Positions 1 through 5,148 of a DNA stretch of 10,975 bases are shown here, one piece after another (the stretch's first letter is position 1; each line of letters opens with the position of its first letter). A program made the position numbers and the translations under genes. Source of the DNA: an uncultured Collinsella sp. (GTDB taxonomy: Bacteria > Actinomycetota > Coriobacteriia > Coriobacteriales > Coriobacteriaceae); the NCBI GenBank assembly GCA_900548935.1, contig URMR01000049.1:1-10975 (forward strand), in the 5' to 3' direction. Under the pieces are notes generated by a model, which made no database searches, was not told where the DNA came from, and was given only the letters and a program-made list of their open reading frames with translations.

Positions 1-54
1 CCTATGACGTTCTGATTCGTAGTCAGACCCTCTATCCAGCTGAGGTAACGCCGC
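1..54 (-). tRNA. tRNA-Arg(ACG), partial at left edge
   Basis: The visible part is identical to positions 236-289, which belong to the complete tRNA-Arg gene. It covers the acceptor 5' strand, the D arm, the anticodon arm with loop CTACGAA (anticodon ACG) and the start of the T arm. The 3' end, including the rest of the T arm and any CCA, lies outside the window. It decodes CGN arginine codons, normally with A34 edited to inosine. It has its own promoter, so it is a second transcription unit rather than part of a co-transcribed pair. Confidence 0.95.
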
Positions 55-66
55 AACTTGTTGATT

Positions 67-95
67 ATTATGCACATGGACTGAATAGGGGTCAA
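67..95 (-). promoter_or_regulatory. Promoter of the left tRNA-Arg
   Basis: Reading the minus strand, a -35 box TTGACC (90-95) is followed after 17 nt by a -10 box CATAAT (67-72), 12 nt before the tRNA 5' end at 54. Box quality, spacing and placement fit a housekeeping sigma-70 type promoter driving a stable RNA. Confidence 0.8.
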
Positions 96-176
96 GCGTT
101 TTTTCAAAAAAAGTTATCGAATTTGATTTTTACTCATTTGGAGCACTTGGCGCGATCTTCGACACATCGCGATATA

Positions 177-202
177 AGAAAAGCCCCCGTTGCCGGGAGC
201 TT
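177..202 (-). terminator. Intrinsic terminator of tRNA-Arg
   Basis: On the minus strand the stem AAGCTCCCG pairs with CGGGGGCTT around a GCAA tetraloop, with one G-U wobble. It is followed by TTTTCTT. It starts 10 nt after the CCA end of the complete tRNA-Arg. The terminator behind tRNA-Leu (4983-5007) has almost the same sequence. Confidence 0.85.
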
Positions 203-212
203 CAAGATCAAT

Positions 213-289
213 TGGTGCGGCGTATAGGATTCGAACCTATGACGTTCTGATTCGTAGTCAGACCCTCTATCCAGCTGAGGTAACGCCGC
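213..289 (-). tRNA. tRNA-Arg(ACG)
   Basis: A complete 77-nt cloverleaf with encoded CCA (213-215). It has a 7-bp acceptor stem GCGGCGT/ACGCCGC, a D arm, an anticodon stem TCTGA/TCAGA around loop CTACGAA (anticodon ACG), a 5-nt variable loop, a T arm ATAGG-TTCGAAT-CCTAT and discriminator A. It reads CGU/CGC/CGA arginine codons after A-to-I editing of position 34. A second copy, identical over the visible 54 nt, lies downstream in the same orientation (1-54). Each copy has its own promoter, so the pair probably raises tRNA-Arg dosage. Confidence 0.97.
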
Positions 290-301
290 AGCGCAAGACA
301 T

Positions 302-330
302 ATAAAACCACTTTAGTTAGTTGGAGTCAA
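302..330 (-). promoter_or_regulatory. Promoter of tRNA-Arg
   Basis: The minus strand shows -35 TTGACT (325-330), a 17-nt spacer and -10 TTTTAT (302-307), ending 12 nt before the tRNA 5' end. The layout matches the promoter of the left tRNA copy, although spacer and flanks differ. Confidence 0.75.
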
Positions 331-364
331 GCACAATCTCAAACTTTTTTCGAGAATATGTTCC

Positions 365-742
365 TCACGCAGCTCCGCATGCGCCAACGTCCCCCATGCG
401 ATCAATCGGTTTTTCAACCACATCGAACCCAGCACCGAGTTCCCTCAATAGCGAGCGCACCCGCTGGGCGCAGTCATAATCGGCAAACGAGATACTCAGC
501 ATGCGCGCCACCTGGTTAGAAGCCCCAACTCCATAGAACTGTTCGAGCGCCACAAGCCCCTCGTGCGTCACAAAGGTCTCGACTACATGCGGCGACTCCT
601 CAAAGCACCATTGGGTCAACGGACCCTCGCTCGTCTGCCGCACCACCAAACCACCCATACCCGATGGCTCACATGTAACCAGTAGGTGCTCCCCACCTTC
701 ATCGCTCTCAAACAAAACTACCCGCTCGTCAAACAGCTCCAT
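365..742 (-). CDS. Unrecognised 125-residue protein, possible SOS gene
   Basis: I do not recognise this protein. The start at 742 is supported by AAAGGGG six nt upstream of the ATG. The product is 125 residues, acidic, with no signal peptide or membrane segment. It reads like a small soluble alpha/beta protein: hydrophobic strands near the N-terminus (VVLFES, HLLVTC, GGLVVRQ) and a C-terminal stretch ending FDVVEKPIDR followed by a low-complexity Gly/Ala/Cys tail. It stands alone between the serS terminator and the tRNA-Arg promoter. A LexA-type box lies 60-73 nt upstream of the ATG, so damage-inducible expression is possible. I see no clear intrinsic terminator behind it. That it is a real gene is likely from the ribosome binding site and coding bias. 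Its function is unknown. Confidence 0.75.
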   Translation of the reverse strand: MELFDERVVLFESDEGGEHLLVTCEPSGMGGLVVRQTSEGPLTQWCFEESPHVVETFVTHEGLVALEQFYGVGASNQVARMLSISFADYDCAQRVRSLLRELGAGFDVVEKPIDRMGDVGACGAA

Positions 743-801
743 TGCATCCCCTTTCTCTCGCTTCTATTTAACAAAAGCATAGCAGGTAGATGGCTGTATA
801 C

Positions 802-815
802 AGAACGTTTGTTCG
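802..815 (-). promoter_or_regulatory. Candidate LexA (SOS) box
   Basis: The minus strand reads CGAACAAACGTTCT, with a perfect GAAC-N4-GTTC core. It fits the Gram-positive/actinobacterial LexA consensus CGAACRNRYGTTYG except for the last base. It lies 60 nt upstream of the 125-residue protein's ATG, next to the palindrome CTGTATACAG (794-803), whose TATACA could serve as a -10. LexA boxes usually overlap the promoter in this way. No -35 is convincing. Confidence 0.5.
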
Positions 816-861
816 TGTGTTTTCTATTGAGCTGTCCGCGCGATATGGTAAAGCTCCGCGC

Positions 862-893
862 ACAAAAAGGGCGCCCCGGAAAGGAGCGCCCTT
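862..893 (-). terminator. Intrinsic terminator of serS
   Basis: Twenty-three nt after the serS stop, the minus strand forms a 9-bp GC-rich stem GGGCGCTCC/GGGGCGCCC (one G-U pair, loop TTTCC) flanked by AA/TT and followed by TTTTTGTG. This is a strong Rho-independent terminator and isolates serS from the downstream small gene. Confidence 0.92.
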
Positions 894-915
894 GCAAATC
901 GCTTATGCAGGCAAC

Positions 916-2199
916 CTACGCAACCGGCTCGATCTTCTCGAGGCCACCCATGTAGGGACGAAGAACCTCGGGGATCGTGATGGTGCCGTCGGCGTTCTGG
1001 TAGTTCTCCAGAATGGCAGCCATGGTACGGCCAGCCGGCAGGCCGGAACCGTTGAGGGTGTGCAGGTAGCGCGAGCCCTTGAAGTTCTCGGGGTCGCGAT
1101 ACTTGATGTTGGCGCGACGGGCCTGGAAGTCGCCGCAGTTAGAGCAGGAGCTGATCTCCTTGTAGGCGTTGTAGCTCGGCAGCCAAACCTCGATGTCGTA
1201 GGTCTGACGGGCAGAGAAGCCCAGGTCGCCGGTGCATAGGCTAATCACGCGATACGGAAGGCCCAGCTGCTGCAGCAGGTACTCGGCCTCGGCGGTCATG
1301 CTCTCGAGCTCCTCGTCGGACTCCTCCGGCTTGGCAAACTTGACCATCTCGACCTTGTCGAACTCGTGCTGGCGGATGATGCCGCGGGTGTCGCGACCAG
1401 CGGAGCCGGCCTCCTCGCGGAAGCAGGGGGTGAAGGCGGTGTAGCGGCGCGGCAGGGTATCAGCATCGAGAACCTCGCCGGCGTGCAGGTTGGTAAGCAC
1501 GACCTCGGCGGTGGGGATCAGGAAGTTGTCGCCCGAGACGTGATAGGCATCGTCCTCGAACTTGGGCAGCTGACCCGTGCCAAACATGGTCTGACGCTTG
1601 ACGACGATGGGCGGGCACCACTCCTTAAAGCCACGGCTGGTGTGCGTGTCAAGGAAGAAGTTGATGAGAGCGCGCTCAAGACGGGCGCCGGCGCCACCGA
1701 GAACGGTGAAGCGGCTGCCAGAGAGCTTGTTGCCGCGCTCGAAGTCGAGGATGTCGAGGTCGGTGCCCAGATCCCAGTGCGGCTTAAAGTCGAAGTCGAA
1801 CTCGCGCGGGGTGCCCCAACGACGGCGCTCGATGTTCTCGTCCTCATCCTTGCCGTACGGCGTGGCCTCGCAAGGGATGTTGGGCAGGTGAGCCATGAAG
1901 TCGTACTGCTCCTGCTCGAGAGCGGTGCGGCGCTCGGCCAGACCGTCAATCTTCTCATTGACGGCGCGCACGGCCTCCTTGGCGGCCTCGGCCTCGTCCT
2001 TCTTGCCCTCCTTCATCAGGGCGCCAATCTTCTTGGACTCGGCGTTACGCGTGGCCTGGAGCTCCTCGACCTCGGTGATGACGGCACGGCGCTCGTCGTC
2101 GAGTTCAAAGAACTTCTCGCGATCCCAAGACGTCTGGCGATTTGCCATGGCGGTATCGATGGCATCGGGGTTCTCGCGAACAAACTTGATATCAAGCAT
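916..2199 (-). CDS. serS: Seryl-tRNA synthetase
   Basis: It charges tRNA-Ser with serine (and tRNA-Sec where present) through seryl-adenylate in the cytoplasm. The 427-residue length is normal for bacterial SerRS. Residues 1 to about 105 form the long antiparallel coiled-coil tRNA-binding arm. The class II catalytic core follows: motif 1 around 173-200, the serine-binding TAE loop at 230-232, motif 2 FREEAGSAGRDTRG at 260-273, and motif 3 GSGLPAGR at 384-391 with the ATP-contacting Arg391. The reading frame stays open upstream to 2226, but GGAGG sits 5 nt before the ATG at 2199 and MLDIKF is the usual SerRS N-terminus, so I start there. It is transcribed alone, divergent from the 57-residue membrane protein. 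The leader from the likely promoter is only about 50 nt, too short for a T-box. Confidence 0.98.
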   Translation of the reverse strand: MLDIKFVRENPDAIDTAMANRQTSWDREKFFELDDERRAVITEVEELQATRNAESKKIGALMKEGKKDEAEAAKEAVRAVNEKIDGLAERRTALEQEQYDFMAHLPNIPCEATPYGKDEDENIERRRWGTPREFDFDFKPHWDLGTDLDILDFERGNKLSGSRFTVLGGAGARLERALINFFLDTHTSRGFKEWCPPIVVKRQTMFGTGQLPKFEDDAYHVSGDNFLIPTAEVVLTNLHAGEVLDADTLPRRYTAFTPCFREEAGSAGRDTRGIIRQHEFDKVEMVKFAKPEESDEELESMTAEAEYLLQQLGLPYRVISLCTGDLGFSARQTYDIEVWLPSYNAYKEISSCSNCGDFQARRANIKYRDPENFKGSRYLHTLNGSGLPAGRTMAAILENYQNADGTITIPEVLRPYMGGLEKIEPVA

Positions 2200-2229
2200 T
2201 AGATCCTCCGGCGATATACATTCCATTTA

Positions 2230-2286
2230 GGTTGCAACCTTGTACATGTATGGGCAAGTATATACTTATGAGCGTTTACGACCCAA
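2230..2286. promoter_or_regulatory. Divergent control region, serS and small membrane protein
   Basis: The 12-bp perfect palindrome AAGTATATACTT (2256-2267) carries a TATACT -10 on each strand, so the two divergent genes probably use overlapping -10 boxes. For serS, a weak -35 TTGGGT (minus strand, 2281-2286) lies 18 nt away. For the plus-strand gene the nearest -35-like hexamer is TTGTAC (2240-2245) with a short 15-nt spacer. Two more palindromes, GGTTGCAACC (2230-2239) and TACATGTA (2243-2250), sit next to it in the serS leader. The -10 placement is direct observation. Shared use is inference. Confidence 0.5.
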
Positions 2287-2310
2287 CTCAACTACGCAAG
2301 AAGGCACCCA

Positions 2311-2484
2311 ATGGACGCAGTTTTTTCCTTTTTGTTTGGCACCCGCACCGGTTTTGCCATCCTTTTCGCCGGCGGCATCCTGCTATTTGCGATTCTTGCC
2401 TTTGTGATGGAGAAGCGCACCCATAAGATGTATGTCGACCGCGGCCCCAAGTCCGAGGACGAAGAAGACGGCTTCTGGGACTAG
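2311..2484 (+). CDS. 57-residue single-pass membrane protein
   Basis: A short plus-strand gene, the only one in the window in this orientation. AAGAAGG stands 6 nt before the ATG. The product has a short N-terminal segment, a hydrophobic helix at about residues 13-33 (FAILFAGGILLFAILAFV), a basic stretch EKRTHK just after it (inside-positive, so the C-terminus is probably cytoplasmic), then a charged tail ending SEDEEDGFWD. It has no cysteine and no recognised domain. It is divergent from serS and followed by a 16-bp terminator hairpin, so it is a monocistronic unit with its own start and stop signals. These signals, the clean membrane topology and coding bias make it a likely real gene. The function is unknown. 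Small membrane proteins of this shape often act as partners of larger membrane complexes, but nothing here names one. Confidence 0.8.
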   Translation: MDAVFSFLFGTRTGFAILFAGGILLFAILAFVMEKRTHKMYVDRGPKSEDEEDGFWD

Positions 2485-2535
2485 CCTGCCAAATAGAGAC
2501 AGGTTCATTTTGGTCGGTTTTATCTGGGCAAACGC

Positions 2536-2579
2536 AAGCGCCCCGCAACTGAAATTGAGCCAGTTGCGGGGCGCTTTTC
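2536..2579 (+). terminator. Strong terminator of the small membrane protein gene
   Basis: A perfect 16-bp stem, AAGCGCCCCGCAACTG (2536-2551) with CAGTTGCGGGGCGCTT (2561-2576), has a 9-nt loop and runs into TTTTCG on the plus strand. It starts 52 nt after the stop codon. The minus strand has only a short T run, so it acts mainly on plus-strand transcription but may also block proC read-through. Confidence 0.88.
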
Positions 2580-2601
2580 GTACATGCGACAAAACCGCAG
2601 G

Positions 2602-2643
2602 AAAACCTGCCAAAAATAAACCTGTCCCTAAATGGCAGGTTTT
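2602..2643 (-). terminator. Possible terminator of proC
   Basis: Beginning within the proC stop codon, the minus strand has AAAACCTGCCA, a 20-nt loop, then TGGCAGGTTTT: an 11-bp perfect inverted repeat whose T run is part of the stem. The large loop makes it a weaker candidate than the central hairpin. It is also the right arm of the composite repeat, so alternative pairing with the left arm is possible. Confidence 0.45.
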
Positions 2644-3412
2644 ACTGGAGAGTTGCGTCAATTGCCTTGACCAGGGCGCTGCGCATGCCGGCGTCCTCGA
2701 GCGCAACGACGCCCTTGATGGTGGCGCCGCCGGGCGAGCATACGGCATCCTTCATCGCCGCAGGATGCTGCCCCGTTGCAAGCTGCAGCTTTGCCGTGCC
2801 CAGCACCATCTGGCTCACAATGCGATAGGCATCGGCGCGCGGGATACCGTGCTTGACGGCCGCGTCGCCCAGGGCCTCGATCGCCATGGCGACAAATGCC
2901 GGGGCGCAACCGCCCACGGTACCGCCCACAAACAGCAGGCTCGTGTCGAGCTCGACGACGGTGCCAAGCTTACCGAGCAGGTCGAGCACCACGGCACGCT
3001 GCTCGCCGTTGAGCGTAGAGGACTTCTCGCAGGCGATGACGCCCTCGCCCACCGAAACCGGCGTGTTGGGCACCGTCGAGATATGCGCGACGCCCGGCAG
3101 GACCTGCTCCCACTTGGCACTGTCCCAGGTCCAGGCAACCGACAGAACGACCTTTTTGGCAAGAGCATCCTTGAGCGGGGCGAATACCTTCTCGATCATG
3201 TACGGTTTGACCGCAGCGACCACGATATCGGATGCGGCGACAACCTCCGCCGCATCACAGCAGGCAACCATCCCACGCGTCTCACAACGCTCAACCAAGG
3301 CGTCGTAGCGGCCCGCGCAGGCGCACATATCGCTCGCAGCCACACCGGCGGCGATCCAGCCATCGGCCATAGCGCTCGCCATATTGCCAAAACCGACAAA
3401 TCCAATCTTCAT
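2642..3412 (-). CDS. proC: Pyrroline-5-carboxylate reductase
   Basis: It catalyses the last step of proline synthesis, NAD(P)H-dependent reduction of 1-pyrroline-5-carboxylate to L-proline, in the cytoplasm. At 256 residues it is slightly short for the family (about 260-280). The N-terminal Rossmann motif GFGNMA is at 7-12. VKPYM at 68-72 and VPNTP at 114-118 are the usual dinucleotide-side landmarks. The C-terminal signature CSPGGATIKG is at 225-234, in the all-helical dimerisation domain that forms the active site. GGCAPAF (167-173) replaces the more common GSGPAY, a modest variation. AAGGA lies 9 nt before the ATG. No other proline gene (proA, proB) is adjacent, and no terminator separates it from rlmH upstream, so read-through from that operon is possible. 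Confidence 0.95.
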   Translation of the reverse strand: MKIGFVGFGNMASAMADGWIAAGVAASDMCACAGRYDALVERCETRGMVACCDAAEVVAASDIVVAAVKPYMIEKVFAPLKDALAKKVVLSVAWTWDSAKWEQVLPGVAHISTVPNTPVSVGEGVIACEKSSTLNGEQRAVVLDLLGKLGTVVELDTSLLFVGGTVGGCAPAFVAMAIEALGDAAVKHGIPRADAYRIVSQMVLGTAKLQLATGQHPAAMKDAVCSPGGATIKGVVALEDAGMRSALVKAIDATLQ

Positions 3413-3485
3413 ATCTCATAGTCCTTTCAGACACATTCCTCAAAACGAAAGGTATTGTCCCACGCCATTGTTTCGTATTGCCGAC

Positions 3486-3956
3486 CTATTTGTGATACGG
3501 CTCGCCACGGCTGATCTTGCAGGCGCGGTAAACCTGCTCCAGCAGCACCACGCGCGCCAGGTTATGCGGCAAGGTAATGCGTCCAAAGCTGAGCATCTCG
3601 TCGGCTCGAGCGCGCACGTCATCGCTCACGCCGTCCGATCCGCCGATTACAAAAGCGATGTCGCTGTTGCCTCGCAGCATGAGGTCATCGAGACGGGCCG
3701 AGAGCTCCTCGCTCGAACGCTCCTTGCCCTCGATAGCCAGCAGGATCACATGCGCTCGAGACGGCAATGCAGCAAGAATTGCCGCCCCCTCCTTGTCGCG
3801 CGCGGCATCCACGCCGCCCGCCTTGGCCGGATCGATATCGGCAACCTCGCGCATATCTACCTTGGCATAGGCACCTAGGCGTTTGGTGTACTCAGCGCAC
3901 GCGTCCTTCCAAAAGCGCTCTTTGAGCTTACCAACGCAAACGACGGTGTATTTCAC
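3486..3956 (-). CDS. rlmH: 23S rRNA (pseudouridine1915-N3)-methyltransferase
   Basis: A SPOUT-class enzyme that uses S-adenosylmethionine to methylate N3 of pseudouridine 1915 in helix 69 of 23S rRNA, acting on assembled 70S ribosomes. The length of 156 residues matches the family. The protein is a single alpha/beta knot domain: GGSDG at 105-109 and the C-terminal LLEQVYRA (138-145) with ISRGEPYHK at the end are RlmH hallmarks. The start codon is GTG. AAGGAG lies 9 nt upstream, inside the last codons of the SPFH gene, whose stop ends 6 nt before this start, so translation is probably coupled. No functional residue looks missing. Confidence 0.96.
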   Translation of the reverse strand: MKYTVVCVGKLKERFWKDACAEYTKRLGAYAKVDMREVADIDPAKAGGVDAARDKEGAAILAALPSRAHVILLAIEGKERSSEELSARLDDLMLRGNSDIAFVIGGSDGVSDDVRARADEMLSFGRITLPHNLARVVLLEQVYRACKISRGEPYHK

Positions 3957-3962
3957 GCGCGT

Positions 3963-4901
3963 CTACTCCTTCGAATCGTTTTGCACTTTGTCGGCGGTCA
4001 ACATCTGCTCGAACATCGAGGCCGACTGCGAGAAATCGCTCGGCAGCACGACCGTCGAGGTTTTACCCGTGCGAGCGAACTCCGTCATCATCTCGGACCA
4101 CTGCGTAAACATGAACAGCTGGTTGGCCTCGTCGTTGCCGACGCCCGTCTCCTGGATAATCTCGAGCGAATCCTTGATGCCCAGCGCGATGGCCTTGCGC
4201 TGGTTAGCGATGCCTTCGCCCGCCTTTTCCATAGCCTCAGCCTCGGCGGTCGCCTCGGTGACGCGCTTGATGCGGTCGGCCTCGGCGAGCTCCTGTGCCG
4301 CAGCGCGCTTGCGCTGGGCGGCGTTGATGTCGTTCATGGAGTTCTCGACCTCGGTCGGCAGTGCGATTTTGGTGATGAGCGTCGACACGAGGGTGAAGCC
4401 GTAGGCGGCCATCTGCTCGGAAACGGTAGCGTTGACATCCTTGGCGATGTCATCCTTCTTGGCAAAGACCTCATCGAGTGTGTAGACGGGAATCGAAGAG
4501 CGCAGGGCGTCGGTGATGAAGTCACGCATCTGGTCGACGGGCTCCTGCAGCATGTAGTAGCTCTTGTAGATGCCCGAATCCGCCGGGCCAGCACCCATGT
4601 CATAGCTCACGTGATATTGAGCCGAGACCTCAAGGCCGATGGTCACATTATCCTGAGTCTTAACGTCGATACCAAAACCGTTTTTCATGGTGCGTAGACT
4701 CACCGTGGCGGCTTTGCGGTCAATCACGGGTACCTTCATGTGGAAGCCCGCGTTGACGATGCGGTTGAACTTGCCTAAGCGTTCGATGATCACAGCATGC
4801 TGCTGTTCAACGACATAGCAGGCGCTGGGAAGCAGCAGCAACAGGATGATGATGGGAATCAAAAGGCTGGTAAGGGCGGCGATGATACCGGAAAACAGCA
4901 T
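3963..4901 (-). CDS. SPFH/prohibitin-domain membrane scaffold (stomatin/HIR-like)
   Basis: The 312-residue protein opens with a hydrophobic anchor (about 5-25), followed by an SPFH/Band 7 domain (about 28-190; landmark NAGFHMKVP at 50-58). An Ala/Glu/Lys-rich coiled coil (about 193-245) follows, then a C-terminal segment with QLFMFTQWSEMMTEFA. The run GIANQRKAI (230-238) and this tail resemble the hypersensitive-induced-response (HIR) branch more than HflC. Such proteins form oligomeric rings or microdomains in membranes and organise proteases or transport. The partner here is unknown. I chose the ATG at 4901 (AGAGGAG upstream); the frame opens at a GTG 21 nt earlier. It precedes rlmH with a 6-nt gap. 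No NfeD-type protease partner is adjacent. Confidence 0.88.
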   Translation of the reverse strand: MLFSGIIAALTSLLIPIIILLLLLPSACYVVEQQHAVIIERLGKFNRIVNAGFHMKVPVIDRKAATVSLRTMKNGFGIDVKTQDNVTIGLEVSAQYHVSYDMGAGPADSGIYKSYYMLQEPVDQMRDFITDALRSSIPVYTLDEVFAKKDDIAKDVNATVSEQMAAYGFTLVSTLITKIALPTEVENSMNDINAAQRKRAAAQELAEADRIKRVTEATAEAEAMEKAGEGIANQRKAIALGIKDSLEIIQETGVGNDEANQLFMFTQWSEMMTEFARTGKTSTVVLPSDFSQSASMFEQMLTADKVQNDSKE

Positions 4902-4982
4902 GGTCTCTCCTCTGATAGGCACACGTTGGCATTAGGATACCCGCACGAAGCAGCCACGTGACATCAACAAGAGACCCATAAC

Positions 4983-5007
4983 AAAAAAGCCCCCATTGCT
5001 GGGAGCT
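4983..5007 (-). terminator. Intrinsic terminator of tRNA-Leu
   Basis: The minus strand reads AGCTCCCA-GCAA-TGGGGGCT followed by TTTTT: an 8-bp stem with a GNRA-type tetraloop and one G-U wobble, starting 11 nt after the tRNA 3' end. It differs from the tRNA-Arg terminator at 177-202 essentially only in the loop-closing pair. Confidence 0.9.
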
Positions 5008-5018
5008 CTTTCATTTAA

Positions 5019-5105
5019 TGGTGCGGGCGAAAGGACTTGAACCTTCATGGGGTTGCCCCCATACGGACCTGAACCGTACGCGTCTGCCAATTCCGCCACG
5101 CCCGC
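5019..5105 (-). tRNA. tRNA-Leu(CAG)
   Basis: A class II tRNA of 87 nt with encoded CCA (5019-5021). The acceptor stem is GCGGGCG/CGCCCGC. The anticodon stem TACGG/CCGTA surrounds loop TTCAGGT (anticodon CAG), followed by a long variable arm (TGGGG...CCCCA) and T loop TTCAAGT with discriminator A. It decodes CUG, the leucine codon favoured in GC-rich genomes. It lies between tatD and the SPFH gene on the same strand, with its own promoter and terminator. Confidence 0.97.
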
Positions 5106-5116
5106 GTGCAGGAATT

Positions 5117-5145
5117 AGAATAACGGAGCACCATCGCGAACGCAA
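5117..5145 (-). promoter_or_regulatory. Promoter of tRNA-Leu
   Basis: The minus strand has -35 TTGCGT (5140-5145), a 17-nt spacer and -10 TATTCT (5117-5122), ending 11 nt before the tRNA 5' end. It begins only 3 nt after the tatD stop codon. Confidence 0.75.
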
Positions 5146-5148
5146 GAA

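Larger units (their letters stand above)
2485..2643. repeat. Composite inverted-repeat element
   Basis: The intergenic region has a nested symmetric layout. The left arm (about 2486-2513, starting CCTGCCAAATAGAGACAGG) is an imperfect inverted copy of the right arm (about 2611-2639, AACCTGTCCCTAAATGGCAG). The arms share CCAAAA, AACCTGTC, CTA and TGGCAGG blocks in reversed order. Inside them lies a perfect 16-bp hairpin (2536-2551 with 2561-2576). The right arm also contains its own 11-bp hairpin. The outer arm runs up to the proC stop codon. This looks like a small repeat element (MITE-, REP- or BIME-like) that has supplied terminators for the convergent genes. Membership of a dispersed family is inference. 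Confidence 0.55.

Noticed and set aside
151..171. Hairpin CGCGAT/ATCGCG between the two tRNA-Arg genes
   Set aside because: Only 6 bp with a 9-nt loop, lying beyond the tRNA terminator and lacking a T run. No role can be supported.
1..289. Duplicated tRNA-Arg sequence as attL/attR of an integrated element
   Set aside because: Integration duplicates the 3' end of a tRNA, whereas here the shared sequence includes the whole 5' half and anticodon arm, both copies have promoters, and only 158 bp without any integrase lie between them.
2200..2310. T-box leader for serS (and, at 8626-8695, for metG)
   Set aside because: The leaders are too short and I see no T-box core sequence or specifier stem followed by a terminator.
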